Source of the DNA: Streptomyces anulatus
Lineage (GTDB): Bacteria; Actinomycetota; Actinomycetes; Streptomycetales; Streptomycetaceae
DNA: 64,000 nt
NCBI RefSeq assembly: GCF_014650675.1
Contig: NZ_BMVK01000007.1
Location: 186,001 to 250,000, forward strand
Direction: 5' to 3'
The notes beneath the pieces were generated by a model that was not told where the DNA came from, searched no databases, and saw nothing but the letters and a program-made list of their open reading frames with translations. Positions 50,154 through 62,700 of this stretch are shown piece after piece. Positions within the stretch are counted from its first letter, which is position 1; the number at the start of each line of letters is the position of its first letter. Made by a program: the position numbers and the translations under genes.

Positions 50154-50186
50154 GCAGCTCGTGCGCGGTCACCGGCGGGTGTGGGC

Positions 50187-50226
50187 GGCGCAGGACGTCC
50201 CCGGGAGGCGCAGGACGTCCCCGGGC
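50187..50226. repeat. 20-bp tandem duplication after the NRPS gene
   Basis: GGCGCAGGACGTCCCCGGGA and the same unit ending in C stand back to back (19 of 20 identical). Each unit contains GACGTC. They lie between the NRPS stop and the convergent FKBP gene. Confidence 0.75.
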
Positions 50227-50256
50227 GCTCGGCGCGCCGGATTCGGGCCGAAGCGG

Positions 50257-50661
50257 TCAGGCCGGCCTCGTCCCGACGGGCCCGCCCACGACGGTGAGCA
50301 GGTCCACGACGAAGATCAGCGTCGAGCCCGGCGGGATCAGCGGAGAGGGCGACTGCTTGCCGTAGCCGAGACGTGGGGGAACGATGATCTCGCGCCGGCC
50401 GCCGGCCTTCATCCCCCTCACCCCCCGGTCCCAGCCCTTGATGACCCTGCCGCCGCCCACGGCGAACTTGAACGGCCGGCCCTGCTCCCAGGAGGAGTCG
50501 AACTCCTTTCCGGAAGCGAAGGTGACCCCTACGTAGTGGACCTGGACGACCCTGCCCGGCTTCGCCTCGGGTCCGTCCCCGGCCACGAGGTCCCGGATCA
50601 TCAGTTCGGTGGGCGCGTCGCCCTCCGGAATCTCGATCACCGGCTTCGTCGGTTCACTCAT
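50257..50661 (-). CDS. FKBP-type peptidyl-prolyl isomerase
   Basis: This 134-residue cytoplasmic isomerase has one FKBP domain: VVQVHYVGVTFASGKEFDSSW, PFKFAVGGGRVIKGWDRGVRGMKAGG and REIIVPPRLGYGKQSP are each standard blocks. The last strand is TLIFVVDLLTVV. It lacks an export signal. ATG 50661 is preceded by GAGGGG at 6 bases; an upstream reading in frame adds 18 residues without relatives. It converges with the NRPS gene. It catalyses proline cis-trans isomerisation in folding; any link to the NRPS product is unproven. Confidence 0.9.
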   Translation of the reverse strand: MSEPTKPVIEIPEGDAPTELMIRDLVAGDGPEAKPGRVVQVHYVGVTFASGKEFDSSWEQGRPFKFAVGGGRVIKGWDRGVRGMKAGGRREIIVPPRLGYGKQSPSPLIPPGSTLIFVVDLLTVVGGPVGTRPA

Positions 50662-50739
50662 CACGGTCCCCTCGCTCGCCTCCGGAACCCCTCGCACGGG
50701 TCGACCCGGACACACGGACCTTCCATGTGCGGCAGAAGA

Positions 50740-53700
50740 TCACGTTACGTCGAGCACGGCCCGGGCGTGCTCGTCGGGGAAGAGGCCGTCCCGGGCGACG
50801 TGGTCGCGCAGCTCCTGTTCGGTGAGCGGGTGGACGTTCCAGTACCGGCCCCAGTTGTCCCGGTAGTCCAGGGCCGGGTCGTGACCGGGAAGGCCGTCGA
50901 GCGCCAACTGGGCGCCGCGCATCACCTCGTGGAACGAGTGGTGGCCCGCCGACAGCGAGGTGGCGATCATGCCGGCCCGGATCAGGCCGAGGTCCAGGTC
51001 GATCCCCCACCGGTCCCTCATCCGGGCGGCGTGCACCAGGAAGCGGTACGTCGAACCCGCCGTGCCCGTCAGGACCAGGCCCCCCGTGTCCTCGGACGCA
51101 CCCTGGAGGCCGGACGCCATCGCGAGGTCGTACACGGAGGAGGCGGGCATCCAGGTGAGCCCGAGCTCGTTCACCGCGTAGGGGCGCTCGGCCCGGCTCA
51201 GCGGCGGGCGTACGTCCTCGGGGTCGGTCCGGACCGTGTGCCGGTGGGTGGCACGGGCGAGCGCCGCCTGCTTCTCCGGTACGGAGAGGGTGTCGTCCAG
51301 ATTCAACTCCGCCGCCAGCCGCTCCAGTTCGGCGCGGCCCTCCGCCTGGCGGCGGCTGGGCCGCTCCTCCTCGATCGCCGGGTTCGGGTCCTCCCTGCCC
51401 CCGAGCATCTCCGGCACCAGGTCGCTGGAGATGCCCTGGAAGAGGAAGGTCGTCAGCTCCCTCAGGTTGCCGGTCCGCAGCATCTGCTGGAGGACGGGCC
51501 TGCTGGTTCCGACCGTTCCGGGCATGCTCGGGTTCTCGCTGCCGAAGGTGTCGAGGGCGTGCGGATACTGCTGCCGCGCCCGGTCCCACGCGGCGCGCGC
51601 CATCTTCCGGAACTCCTCCGTCACCGCCTTGTTCTCGGCGAGGTGTTCGGCCAGTCGGCGCTCGAAGGCGACGGACTCCTCGGCGTACCGGATGCGCGCC
51701 CGTACCCATGCGGGCACCGGCGCACCCCGGTCGGGGCTGGGAGTCGCGGACCGGCGGCCGGGGCGGGAGGGGGCCCGGTCGGAGGGGGTGGTGGCGGACG
51801 CGGTGGTGCCGGGCCGCGTGGGCGGGGTCCCGGTGGCAGGGGTCCCGGTGGTCGGGTCCGTACCGGTGGGCCGCGAGACCCCGGGGGCGGGCTCCGCGGT
51901 CGGACGGGGCAGCGCGGGCGGTTCGGTGCGGGGCGGCTCTCCGGCGGGCGCGGGGCGGGTGGGTGCGGGGCGCGAGGCGTGCCGCTGGTCGTCGATGTCG
52001 ACGGTCACCAGCCGTCCCCGGTCCGGGTCGGTGGCGCGACGGACCCGCTGGGCGTCCAGGGTGAGCGTGAAGTCGGCGAGCCGGACGTGCGGGCCCGGGA
52101 CGCCTTCCTGGAAGGTCCTCAGCAGCCTGCCCAGCCGGTCCCCGAGCGCCTTGCCGACCGCTTCGGCCCGCTTCTGGGCGCTGGTCCGGGAGCGGTTGCC
52201 GTGTCCGGTGACGGTGACCGCGGGCAGGGGCAGGCCGTTGGCGTGGTTCCACAGGCCGGTACGGGCCAGGGACAGGGCCAGGGCGTCCAGGTTCTCGTCG
52301 GCGTCCGGCGACGGTGTGTGCTGCTGCTCGGCGAACCGTACGGTCCGCTGGTCCGGGCGGAGCGCGTGGCCGTGCAGGGCCACCGTGGTGAGCGGATTGG
52401 AGACGGCGGACGAACTCCCGGACAGCAGAGCCGCGTTGACCGCGTGGGCCGACTCACCGGGGCGCTTGCTGTAGGCCCGGAAGAACCACTGGTCCTTGTC
52501 TTCCCCCACCGGTGCGGCGGACCGCACGGCGTCCCGGGCGCGGGCGCGGGCCTGGTCCACCTCGCGCTGGGCCAGGGCGTGTTCGGGACGGTCCTCGGTG
52601 AAGTACCACCGCACGTGCTCGGCCTCGTGGACGGCGGCCAGGGCCCGGGCCGTGCGCGCGAACGATTCCAGGCGGGCGACCTCCGCCGGGGCCGCCCCGT
52701 CACGCCGGGCGGTCGCGGCGCGTCCTTCCGACTCCCTTTCCAGTTGATTCAGTTGGGCCTCGTCGTAACGGTCGAGGTTCTCGTCGACGACCGCGTCGAG
52801 CTGGTCGGCCGGGATCGGTGTGCGGGAGTGGGTCTCGTTCTCCAGAGTGATCTGGTGGGTGCCGTCCTCGCTGGCCAGCACCACCTGCGCGAAGTGGTAC
52901 GGGGCGTGCGGACCGACCGGGTCGCCGGGCTTGGCGTGGTTGTGGGTGAACAGCTGCGCGCCGCCGTCGTTGGTGGTGCTGACCGACTGGATCAGATAGC
53001 CCTCGCCGACCTCCGCCCAAGCGAACTGGTTGACCCCGGCACGGGCGGCGGCCTGTGTCAACGGTCCGCGCCGCGCGTTGTCCTGGGTGTGGCTGAGTGC
53101 TTGGCCGTACGCCTCGCCCGGGGTGGGCGCGCCCACCACTCCGCCGGTGAAGCGCGGGTCCCGGCCCGCCTGTCGGACGGCCCAGTCAGGAGTGACCCCG
53201 GTGGCCGGGCGGGTGCCGTGGGCCACCTCCGTCAGCGCTTGGGCCAGGTGGTGGGTGCCGGTGACCTCCCGGCCGTGCAGTCCGTTGACCGGGGCCGTGG
53301 CGACCGTACCGTCGGGGGCGCGGAAGGCGAGGTGGGAGAGCGGCGCGGCATCCGTCCCGGCGACCATCCGGGCGAAGTCCCGGGTGAAAGCGTGCTCGGA
53401 GGCTCCGGAGCCGGTGAGGAACCGGGGCTCCACCCGGAACAGCGGTTCGCCGGGCGTGCCGTCCTCCTGGTCGAGCACCACGCGCACCGACGGATCGGCC
53501 TCCAGCCGCACTCCGGCTCCGGCGGCGGCCAGGCGGGCCGAGGAGCGCTCGATCGCCGTACGCGTGGCGTACACCTGCCGGCCCCGGCCGGTGGTGTCGT
53601 CCCCGGCCGAGAGCAGCGCGACCGTCCGGTCCTCGGAGATGTGCAGCGGCGGCCGGTCGGCGGCGGGGACGGCCCCCGGAGTCTGGTGAGGCAGGACCAG

Positions 53701-56700
53701 CGCGGGTCCCTCGGCCCCTTCCGCCGTGCGGACTTCGCCGACCGTCCGGGGCCCGGGCTCGGTGAACAGCACTCCGGTGCCGCTGTCGTCGAGGACCTCG
53801 TAGGCGCGGGTGACCAGGGGGCGAGGGCGCAGCGCGTCGACCCGGCGTTCGAACTGGGCGAGGTCGGCCAGCCGGTCGAACTCGGCGTCGCCGTCGCTGG
53901 TGGAGCCGCTGTCGCTCCCGTCGTCGCTGTCGGAGCCGTCGTCGGTGTCGCTGTCACCGCTGCCGAGGTCACGGGCGCCGGGCAGTCCGGGCTCCTGCGG
54001 TGGCGGGGGCGTGGTCCAGTCCGGTCCGGCTTCCCCGGCCCGCCGGTGCACCACGAGGTGGGCGGCCCCGGTGGTGGGATGGGTGGCGACCTCCGCCGGT
54101 CCCAGCGGGTACCAGACCGGGCGCGCCGTCGTGCCTGCGACCAGGTTGGCGACCTGTGCGGCGAACACCGGAGGCAGGGCGAGGACGATGTCCGCGCCGC
54201 CCGGCCGCCGGGAGTCGTACGAGATGATCCGGGCCATCTCCTCGGCGTCCCGGACCACGAAGGTGCGCCACGGCGTGACGATCTCGACGCCGCCGCCCTC
54301 GGCCGCCCCGGCCACGAACAGGTACGGCTTCCGCCACTCCGGGCTCTGCACGGCCGCGCGGCCGGAACGCTCGGCGAGGTAGGAGTCCGGAGCCGGAAGG
54401 CCCCGGTTCGCCCCGGTGAAGTCACGTCCCGCCGGGGTCCGGTCCGCGTCACGCAGTTGGGTCTCCTCGGCGAGGGCGTCCCGCCGGGTCTCGATCTGCC
54501 GGTCGACGAAGTACCCGGCGAGGTCGTCGGCGGTCGCCAGATCGTCCGACGACGCCTCCAGCGCCAGCGCTCCCAGGTCCAGGACGTCCTGGTTGCTCAC
54601 CCGGGCCCGGAGCGGCAGGTGCAGGACGTGCCGGACGAGGTCGGCCAGCCCGTCGCGGGTCGGACGGCCGCCCGCCGCCTCCTCGACCAGCTCGTAGAGG
54701 GCTTGGGAGGTCTCCTGGAGGCGGGCGCGCGGAGCCCTGTTCCACTGCGGTCCGAACACCGCCGTCAGCCACTCGGGGTCGGCCCAGATCGGGATGTCCT
54801 CCTCGCCCTCGGAGTCGGAGTCGGAGTCGGTTTCGTTGTCGGACCCGGTGCCGGTGCGGATGCCGGTGTTCTCGTGCGGCTGCCGCAGGGGCTGGGGCTC
54901 CGCGCCGGACAGCGTGCTGAGTTCGTATGCCTCTTCCTCCCCGGACAGCCCCGGAAGATCGCCGTCCGTGGGCGCCTTCGGTGATTCCGGGGCCTTCGGC
55001 TTCGGGACCAGGGGCTCCGGGGTCTCCGGCTTCGGTGTGGGCGTTTTCGGCTTCGGTGCCGGGGCCGGGGCCGGGGTCCGGAGGAGCAGCGGTACGAAGT
55101 CCCCGCCCCGGCGGCGGAGTCGAAGGTGGGGCGCGTCGGCGGAGGGGCCGGCGTAGGTGTGGGCGGTGCCGTTCTCCTCGATCAGGGTGACCGTGGCGCC
55201 GGTCGCCTTCGCCGCCCACTCGGCCACCGCACGGTCGGCGTCCGGGCCCCACGGGGCGTTGGCGAGGTGGCGGCGCAGCCGGCCGTCGAGGGCGTCCTGG
55301 CTGAGGGCGGGAGCGCCCTTTCGGCCCCCGGGCGGCGGGGGCGAGAACAGCGTGTCGCGATCCGACCGCTCACCGGGGAGCCCGTTCAGGCGCATCAACT
55401 GGGCGGGCGACGCTCCGGCGCGGGTGCGGAGCCGGGCCGCCGCACGCGGGTCGCGGCCGGGCTGCCGGGCGGCGTGGCGCAGGGCCGTGGAGAGCGCGGC
55501 GAAGAAGCCGTTGCCCCGGCCCGCCGGAGCGCCCTGGGTGTAGGTGGCGCCGTCGGGTGCGGTGAGGAGTCCGTCGCGGTCCAGGCGGTAGCGCGGGCCG
55601 TCGGCGTCGGCGGGCGGCAGCCAGGGCGGGGTGGCGTGGCTGCGGTGGGCGGGCGGCTTCGGGGTGGTCTCCGTGCTCCGTGAGGGTGCGCTGGTGGTCG
55701 GCGGGGCGGGCAGCGCGGTGGCGAGGGGCGGCGTCGTGCCGGGTGTCAGCGCGGCGGAGAAGAAGCCGTCCGCGGCGAACAGCACCGGGCCCGAGGCCGC
55801 GTCGGCCGTCGCCGGGTCGGCGCCGTGCGGGAGGAACATCTGCCGGCGCCCCTCCCCCGTCACCACCGTCACCGGGGTGCCCAGGACCCGTGCCGCGAGT
55901 GCGGGCAGCACGTCCGCGCCACCGTGGTCGCCCGCCCGGCGCTCGGGCGGGGCCGGGTCTCCGCCGTCCGGGGTCTTTGTCGTGGGCTCGGCCGTGAACG
56001 GGCGGTACAGGGCCGCCGTGGCGAGCGCCACCCGTTGTGCCGGGCTCGGCCAGACGGTCTGCGGAAGCCGGCCGAGCGCGTCGAACTCCGCTTGCTGTGC
56101 CTCCGTCAGATCGATCTCCGCGTAGTCCAGTTCGGCCTGGGTGAAGGTGTCCGCCGCGTCCAGTGCGAGCCCGTCGAGCAGGTCCTCGTTGCCGTTGTCG
56201 GCCAGCGCCCAGGCGAGCCGGTCGCGCACGGCGTCGACGGCCTCGGCGGTGACCGCCGGGTCCCCGGGGTCGGCCGTGAACCGGTCGGCGAGGTCCGCGT
56301 CGAGCAGGAAGGGCAGCTTGCCCCGGTCCTGGGCCGTCGTGAGCAGTGCGTGGAAGAACGAGGCCCCGTCGTGGGGCACTTCGTGCACCTCGTGCACCGT
56401 GTGCCCGTCCGGCGAGGTGAGGGTGCGCGGGGCGGAGTCGGTGGCGTCGGTGACCGTGTACGGCTCCGGCGCCTCGGAGCGCCAGTCGGGCTCGGTGTAC
56501 TCCTGCGGTACGTCCTTCACCGGCACCGAGCCGGAACCCTGGTGGTGGGCGGTGAGGCGGGCGGCGGCGAGGTGGAGGCGGTGGTGGTCCTTCGCGGCGG
56601 CGTCCAGGCGCTGCTGCCAGCGGCGTACCTCGTCGCGGGCTGTCTGCCAGGCGGTGACGGCCGGGGAGCCGGCGATGGCCCGGGGCAGGACCGTGGCCCG

Positions 56701-59700
56701 GTCGTCGTCCCCGAGTGCGGCCTGCTCCTCGGGGCTCAGGCCGAGCCAGGTCTCCCGGGTCCTGGCGCGGGCGTCGTAGTAGTTCTTCTCGGCGGTGGCG
56801 AGGTCGGCCGCCGACTTCGCCTGGTCGTCCCAGGCCGTGCGGGCCTCGTCGGGGAAGGTGGTGTCGTCCAGGAGGCCGTAGTCGCGGGCGATGTCCTCGC
56901 GGAGCCAGACCAGGGCGGTGGTCTCGGCCTCCACGGCGCGCGGGCCGCGCTTGGGCTTGCCGAGGGCCTGCATCGGGCGGCTGTCGGTGACCCGGTGGTC
57001 GACCTCGGCCACCGAGAGCCAGCTGACGGGAACCGCGAAGAGCATGCTGCGGTCGGTGACGACCTTGACGTGCGTGCCGAGGGTGGTGTCGGTGGCGCTC
57101 CTGAGGGCGGTTGCGTCGTTGGCGCCGCCGATCGGGACCGTGGCGCCGGGGTTGGTCACGCCCGCGTTGCTGTTGCCCGCCAGCGGTGACGTGCTGACCG
57201 CGCCCTCGACGTTGTCGGTGATGCCGGCGTCCAGCGCGTCGCCGGTCTTGCGCCGCTGCATGGCCTCCATGCGCGGCTTGTTCTCCACGGCCAGCAGCCG
57301 GGCGCCGGCCCGGTGCATCTTGGCGTAGAGACGGGAGTCCGCGGTGTGGGACTGGCCGAGGAGGCGGGCGGAGGACTGGGTGGGCAGCGGCGAGCCGTCG
57401 GCCCCGAGCGCCTCGCGGAAGCCCGCGGTCAGGCCGACCTGGGAGGTGGCCTCCTGCTGGGCCTGGGCCGGGGCGGTGCCCAGGCCCGTGAGTGGGGTGT
57501 GGCGGGCCATCCGTACGCGTTCGGTGAGCGTGGCGCCCGTGTGCCGCTCGCCGAGATCCAGGTCGCCGGGGAAGCCGTCGGCGCGGGCGGTGGCGAGGGT
57601 GAGGGCGTCCTGCACGTTGGCCGAGCCGAGGATGTCCACGGCGAGGATGCCGGAGCCGATCACATCGTCGAAGGGGAGGATGTCCGGGTCCCGCTCGCCG
57701 GTCTCCCGGTCCGTGGTCCGCCACCGGGCGATGGACTCCGGCCGTGCCTGATCAGCCGTCAGCACATTGACCGCACGCGGTGGTTCGGGCACGTCCTGTT
57801 CGGTGAGCGCGCCGTCGGCGCCGTCGCCGTCCGGAGTGAGCAGGCTCGCCGGGAGGATCTCGTTGAGGCTGCCGACGGGGGCGGTGGCGGTGGGGCCGAG
57901 CGGCTTCCCGGACGCGTCCACCAGCGTGGCCGTCAGGGTGTACGTGGTCACGATCTCGGCGTGCGCCTGGGTGGTGGCGATGTTGGGCATCGCCGTACTG
58001 CCGACCGCCTCGGTCACGTTGCTCGACCGCTGCTTGGCCGCGGTGCCCTGGAGGGCCGGATTGGCGACCAGCACCCCGCTGCCCGCAGCGCGTTCGCTCG
58101 CGCTGAGCGTCACGTCGGCGCCCCGGTCCTGGGATCGGCCGTCGACGTCGTCGCGGGCGGTGGTGCGGTAGTCCTCCAGCTCGTAGCCCGTACGCAGCCG
58201 TTCCACGGTGGTGGTGACCGGCGTCAGGGTGAGCCGCAGCTGCCCCGGGCTGCCGCCGACCGGCAGGTGGTGCGGGCTCGTCCAGGTGCGGTAGTGGACC
58301 GGCAGTGCCATCCCGTCGGTGGTCAGCTCGTGCACATGGGAGCGGAGGAAGTCCGGTGAGAGGCGCTGGAGCACCTGTTCCCGGTCGTGCGAGGGCACGC
58401 CCATCCTCTCCAGCTGCCCCATCAGCTGCTGTGCCACCCGGCTCGCGTCGAGTCGGCCGCTGGGGTGGGAGGGGAAGTGGCGGCGGAGGAAGGGGGGCAG
58501 CCGGTAGCCGCCGCCGAGGTTGGCCGGTGTGCGGGTGCCGAGGCCGTCGGGGGCGAGTCCGGCCTCGATGGCGTCCTGCATCGGCAGGTGGAACATCACC
58601 GCGTCGCGGATGCGCTGGAGCGCTGCGGCGGCCCGGCGCGGGGAGAGGCCGCGCCCCAGCCGGTCGGAGATCCGGCCGGCCGCGGCGCTGATCCGGCCCC
58701 CGGAGCGGGTGCCGACCGCCCCCATCGCGGCTGTCCAGCGGTCCCGTACGGCCACGGTCTCGGCGGCGTCGGCGACCACGAGGTACATCCGCCCGGCGTA
58801 GCTGAGGGTGGTGTTGCGGCCCCGGGTGAGGGTCTGGGAGACGCTGCGACCCTTGCCCCAGGCGTACTGGAGAGCGGTCGAGTACGCCCCCACCACCGCC
58901 TGTTGGCCCGGTGCCTGCTGCACCGGCGTCACGGCGCCCTGGAGTCCGAGGGTGGTCCGGGAGCCGCTGCCGGAGGTGCCGGCGACGCGGTGCTCGTTGC
59001 CGATCGTGGCTTCGAGACTGCCCGGCTTCGGGTCGCTCTTGACGCGTACGTTGTCGAGTTCGCCCCGGACCGCCGCCTTGAGGTAGTGGGTCGAGAAGGG
59101 GCCCGCGCCGGTGAGCCCGGTGATGCGGGAGCCGAACGGGCCGAGGTACTGGCCGAGTTGCCCGGCGACGCCGAGGTTGGCCATGGCCCGGCGCAGGGCG
59201 GTGCGGATCGGGGTGCCGGGCGCGCTGACGTGCCAGGAGGTGCCGGTGGCGCGGTCGGCGGTGTCCTGGACGAGCCGCTGGCGCTGCTCGCCGCCCTCGG
59301 TGCTGAGGACCACGTGCGGGGCGCTGAGCAGCTTGTTCACGAGCTGCCGGTCGGACGCGCTTGTCCGGGGCAGGGGCGGTGTGCCGTCGAGGAGTTGGTC
59401 CGCGTCGGTGGAGGAGAGCGGACGCGGCGCGGGGGCGGGGGCGGGCGTCGGCGCGGGGCCGGTGGCCGGCGGGTCGGCGGGGGCGTGGCGGTCGGAGCCG
59501 TGGGCGGCCGGGACGGCCAGCTCGACCCGGCCGACGGTCTCGTTCCCCCGGGTGAACAGCGGGCGCTCCCCGACCTTGCTGACGAAGACACCCGCGCCCA
59601 GGAGCCCCACCGAGACCAGCCGGGTCCAGCCGCGCGGGCGGCGGTGGCCCTCGAAGGTGGCGCCCAACTCCACCTGGTAGCTGTAGAGATCGGCGCCGTT

Positions 59701-62700
59701 CTGGAAGGTCAGCTGGTCGTGGGCGACCGCGACGGTGTTCTTGGTGGCGCGGGTGCGTGTCTGCGCGTGACGGGCGCCGAGGGAGACGTTGCCCGCCTGG
59801 CGGGGCAGCCCGGTGCCGGGGTCCTTGTCGTGGTCGCGCGGCGAGATGCCCAGTTCGACGCCGGCGGAGAGGGTGGTGGACTCCTGCTGCCCCTGGCCGG
59901 AGATCTCGGTGCCGATGACGGCGTTGCGCAGCGAGCGTTCGCCGAGGGTGGTCTCGAACCGCCGGTCGCTGAGGCGGGCGCGCAGGATGAGCGTGTGGTG
60001 GCCCCGCCGGACCTTGCCGTCCTCGGTGAGGGTGACCGGCACTCCGGTGGTCGTCAGGTCGTCGAGGCTCTGCGCGAGGCTCGGCCGGTTCAGCGCCTCG
60101 CGCACCTGGCGCTCGTTGTGCAGGGCGGTCCGCATGCGCCCGTCCCCGTACCAGAGCTTGGCCAGGTGGGGGTGGCGCAGCATCAGGGGCGGGACGAAGA
60201 GCGACGGGTACGCGCGGTGCAGCGTGTCCAGGACCGTGTCGGTGAAGGCCTTCAGGGGGTCCTGGGTGGCGGGGGTCGGCGCGGGGGCCGGAGTCGTGGT
60301 CGCCGGGGCGGGGGCCGTCGTCGTGGTGGCCGGGGCGGGGGGCCGCTGGTCCGGTACGAATCCCTCGGCGCGGACCTGGCCGCCCAGGTGCACCGGGTCC
60401 TGACGGGTGAGGTACCACGGCACCGGCGGCTCGGCGTCCGGGTTCGGGCCGGTCGCTCCGGGCGTGCGGCTGTCCCAGCCCGCGAGGCGGCGCGCGTCCT
60501 GGGTGGAGTACCAGTCGAGGCTGACCACCCGGACCGGCAGGGCGGCGGAGGCCGGCTGACCGGCCTTGCGCACCATCAGGGTGCGCTCCACCCGGTACAG
60601 CGCCATCGGGTGGTTGCGAACGCGGCCGGTCACCTTGCGAGCGGCGTCAGTGCCGAGGTAGTGGCCGCGGCCCGCGCTGAGGTCGGTACGGACCAGGGGG
60701 CCGCCCTGGAGGCGTACGTCGGTCTCGGGGCCGATGAGGGTGTAGTTGGGCCCGGCGGTGACCTGGACGCCGAGACGGGTGTCGCGGACGTGGGCGCGCT
60801 GGTTCTGGTACGTGGTCTGGGTGAGGTCGCGGACCTCCGCCTTGACCGACTCCGTGACCAGGGTGGCCCGGTGCGGGATCGACCGCTCGACGATCAGGTG
60901 GCCGAGCGGGTGCTGCCCGCTGCCCCGGGTCAGCTCGGGTCCGCTGACGGGTCCGGCGAACCGTCCGAAGAGACCGAGCAGCCGCCCGGGCCGTACGTAG
61001 GAGACCAGCGTGCGGTGGGCCGAACTTCCGGGGCGCGCACCGGAGATGGCGAGCGCCACGTCCTCCGGCGGGTCCGTCAGGTGGAGGGCGGTCGTGTCGG
61101 TGATCCGAGGTTCGGCCCCGTCCGGGAAGGTGAGCGTCTCCGGGGCGCGCTTCGGCCCCTTGAAGGGCACGGTGAGGTCGTCCGGCAGCCGCCAGCTCAG
61201 CCCGTCCCGCATGGCGAAAGCCGCGGAGTGCACCTGGCTGCGCTGCCAGCGTGGCGTGGCGGCGGGCGGGGTGCCGGGCCCGGTGGGCGTCGGGGCGGGG
61301 GTCTTCGGGGCCTCGGTGACCCGCTCGACGCGCACCCGGTAGTGGACGTCGTCCAGATGCAGGTGGGACCCCTCCCAGGCCCGGTACTCGCTCTGGTGGT
61401 ACGCCTGGGTGCCCTGGGTGTAGTCGGTCCTACGGGTCCAGCCCAGCGAGACACCGATTTTCAGCATCCAGTTGAGCGGCGGCCCCATGCCCACCGCGGC
61501 GGCGACCCGGCGGCCGACACCGACGCTGCGCCCGCCGCCCGTACCCGCCTGGCCCCGCCGCATGGTGTCCAGCCGGACGGTCGCGCCGCCGACCTCGGAG
61601 AAACGCTCCCAGCGGTGGTACGGGACGGCCTCGACGACCAGCTCGTGGCCGGTCCCGGACTTCTCCCGGCCGACGAAGCGGGCGCCGCGCGGGGCGGTGA
61701 ACGCGCCGGGCTGGTCCTTCAGCAGGCGCAGCAGCTCCGCTGCGTCGAACTGGGCGCGGAGCTTCTCGGGCAGCTGGTCGAAGACCTCCTTCGCCACCTG
61801 CTCGGGCGAGCGCAGGGTGACGACGCCCAGGCCGTTGAGAAGCCCGGTCCTCGGCGTCCCTTCGGTCCGCGCGCCCGGGCCGGTGGAGCCGTCGTCCGGA
61901 TCGGCGTCCGGGCTGATCAGCACGGCGGGCAGCCGGCTGCCGTCGTCGAAGGTGACGGTGCGCGGGGCGGGGCCCGGCGGCCGGGCGTCCTCGCCGGTCA
62001 GCAGTCGTGCGGGGCGTTGCCGCTCCAGCTGGGTCTCCAGCGGTACGGGGTCGCCCCGGTCCGGGGTCTCCTCGGCCGGGCTGTCCAGATCCGTGACCCC
62101 GCCCAGGCTCCGCAGCCACTCGCCGAAGACGTCGGGGCCGGCCGGGTCCGGGGTGGCCGGGGCGGGGACAGGAGGAGGAGTCGGGGTGGTGGCGGGGGCC
62201 GGCAGGGACGCCGCCGGGACCAGGGCGTCGAAGTGGTCGGTGCCGTTGTAGGCCAGGTGCAGGGTGCCGCCCCGGCCGCCCGGGTTGAGCGGGGTGACGG
62301 AGGTGCCCGCCGGGGCCGACCCGTCGGGCCGGACGAGCCGCAGCTCGACGTCGAGGGTGTGCGCCAGCGCGAGCGGGAGCGCGTCGGCGAAGGGCGAGGA
62401 CCACAGGGCCGGGAGTTCGGCCGCCGCGAGGATCAGCCCATCGGTGCCGAGCCGCCGCGCGTCGGCGGGGGTGGGGGCCACGTCGGCGAGGGGGGAGTAG
62501 CCGCTGTCCTTCAGGATCTGCCGCCATCGGCGTGCGTCCCCGCCGGTGACGACCGCCTGCTCGATGCGGTCCCAGCGCTGCCCGATCCGCTCCCGCGCCT
62601 CCGGGTTCCGCACCCCGGCCAGGGCGGTCATCCGGAGGTCGTCCACGACGGCGAGCACCGGGTCGGGGGTGGCCTCGACATCAGGGGCGAGCAGTTCGGA

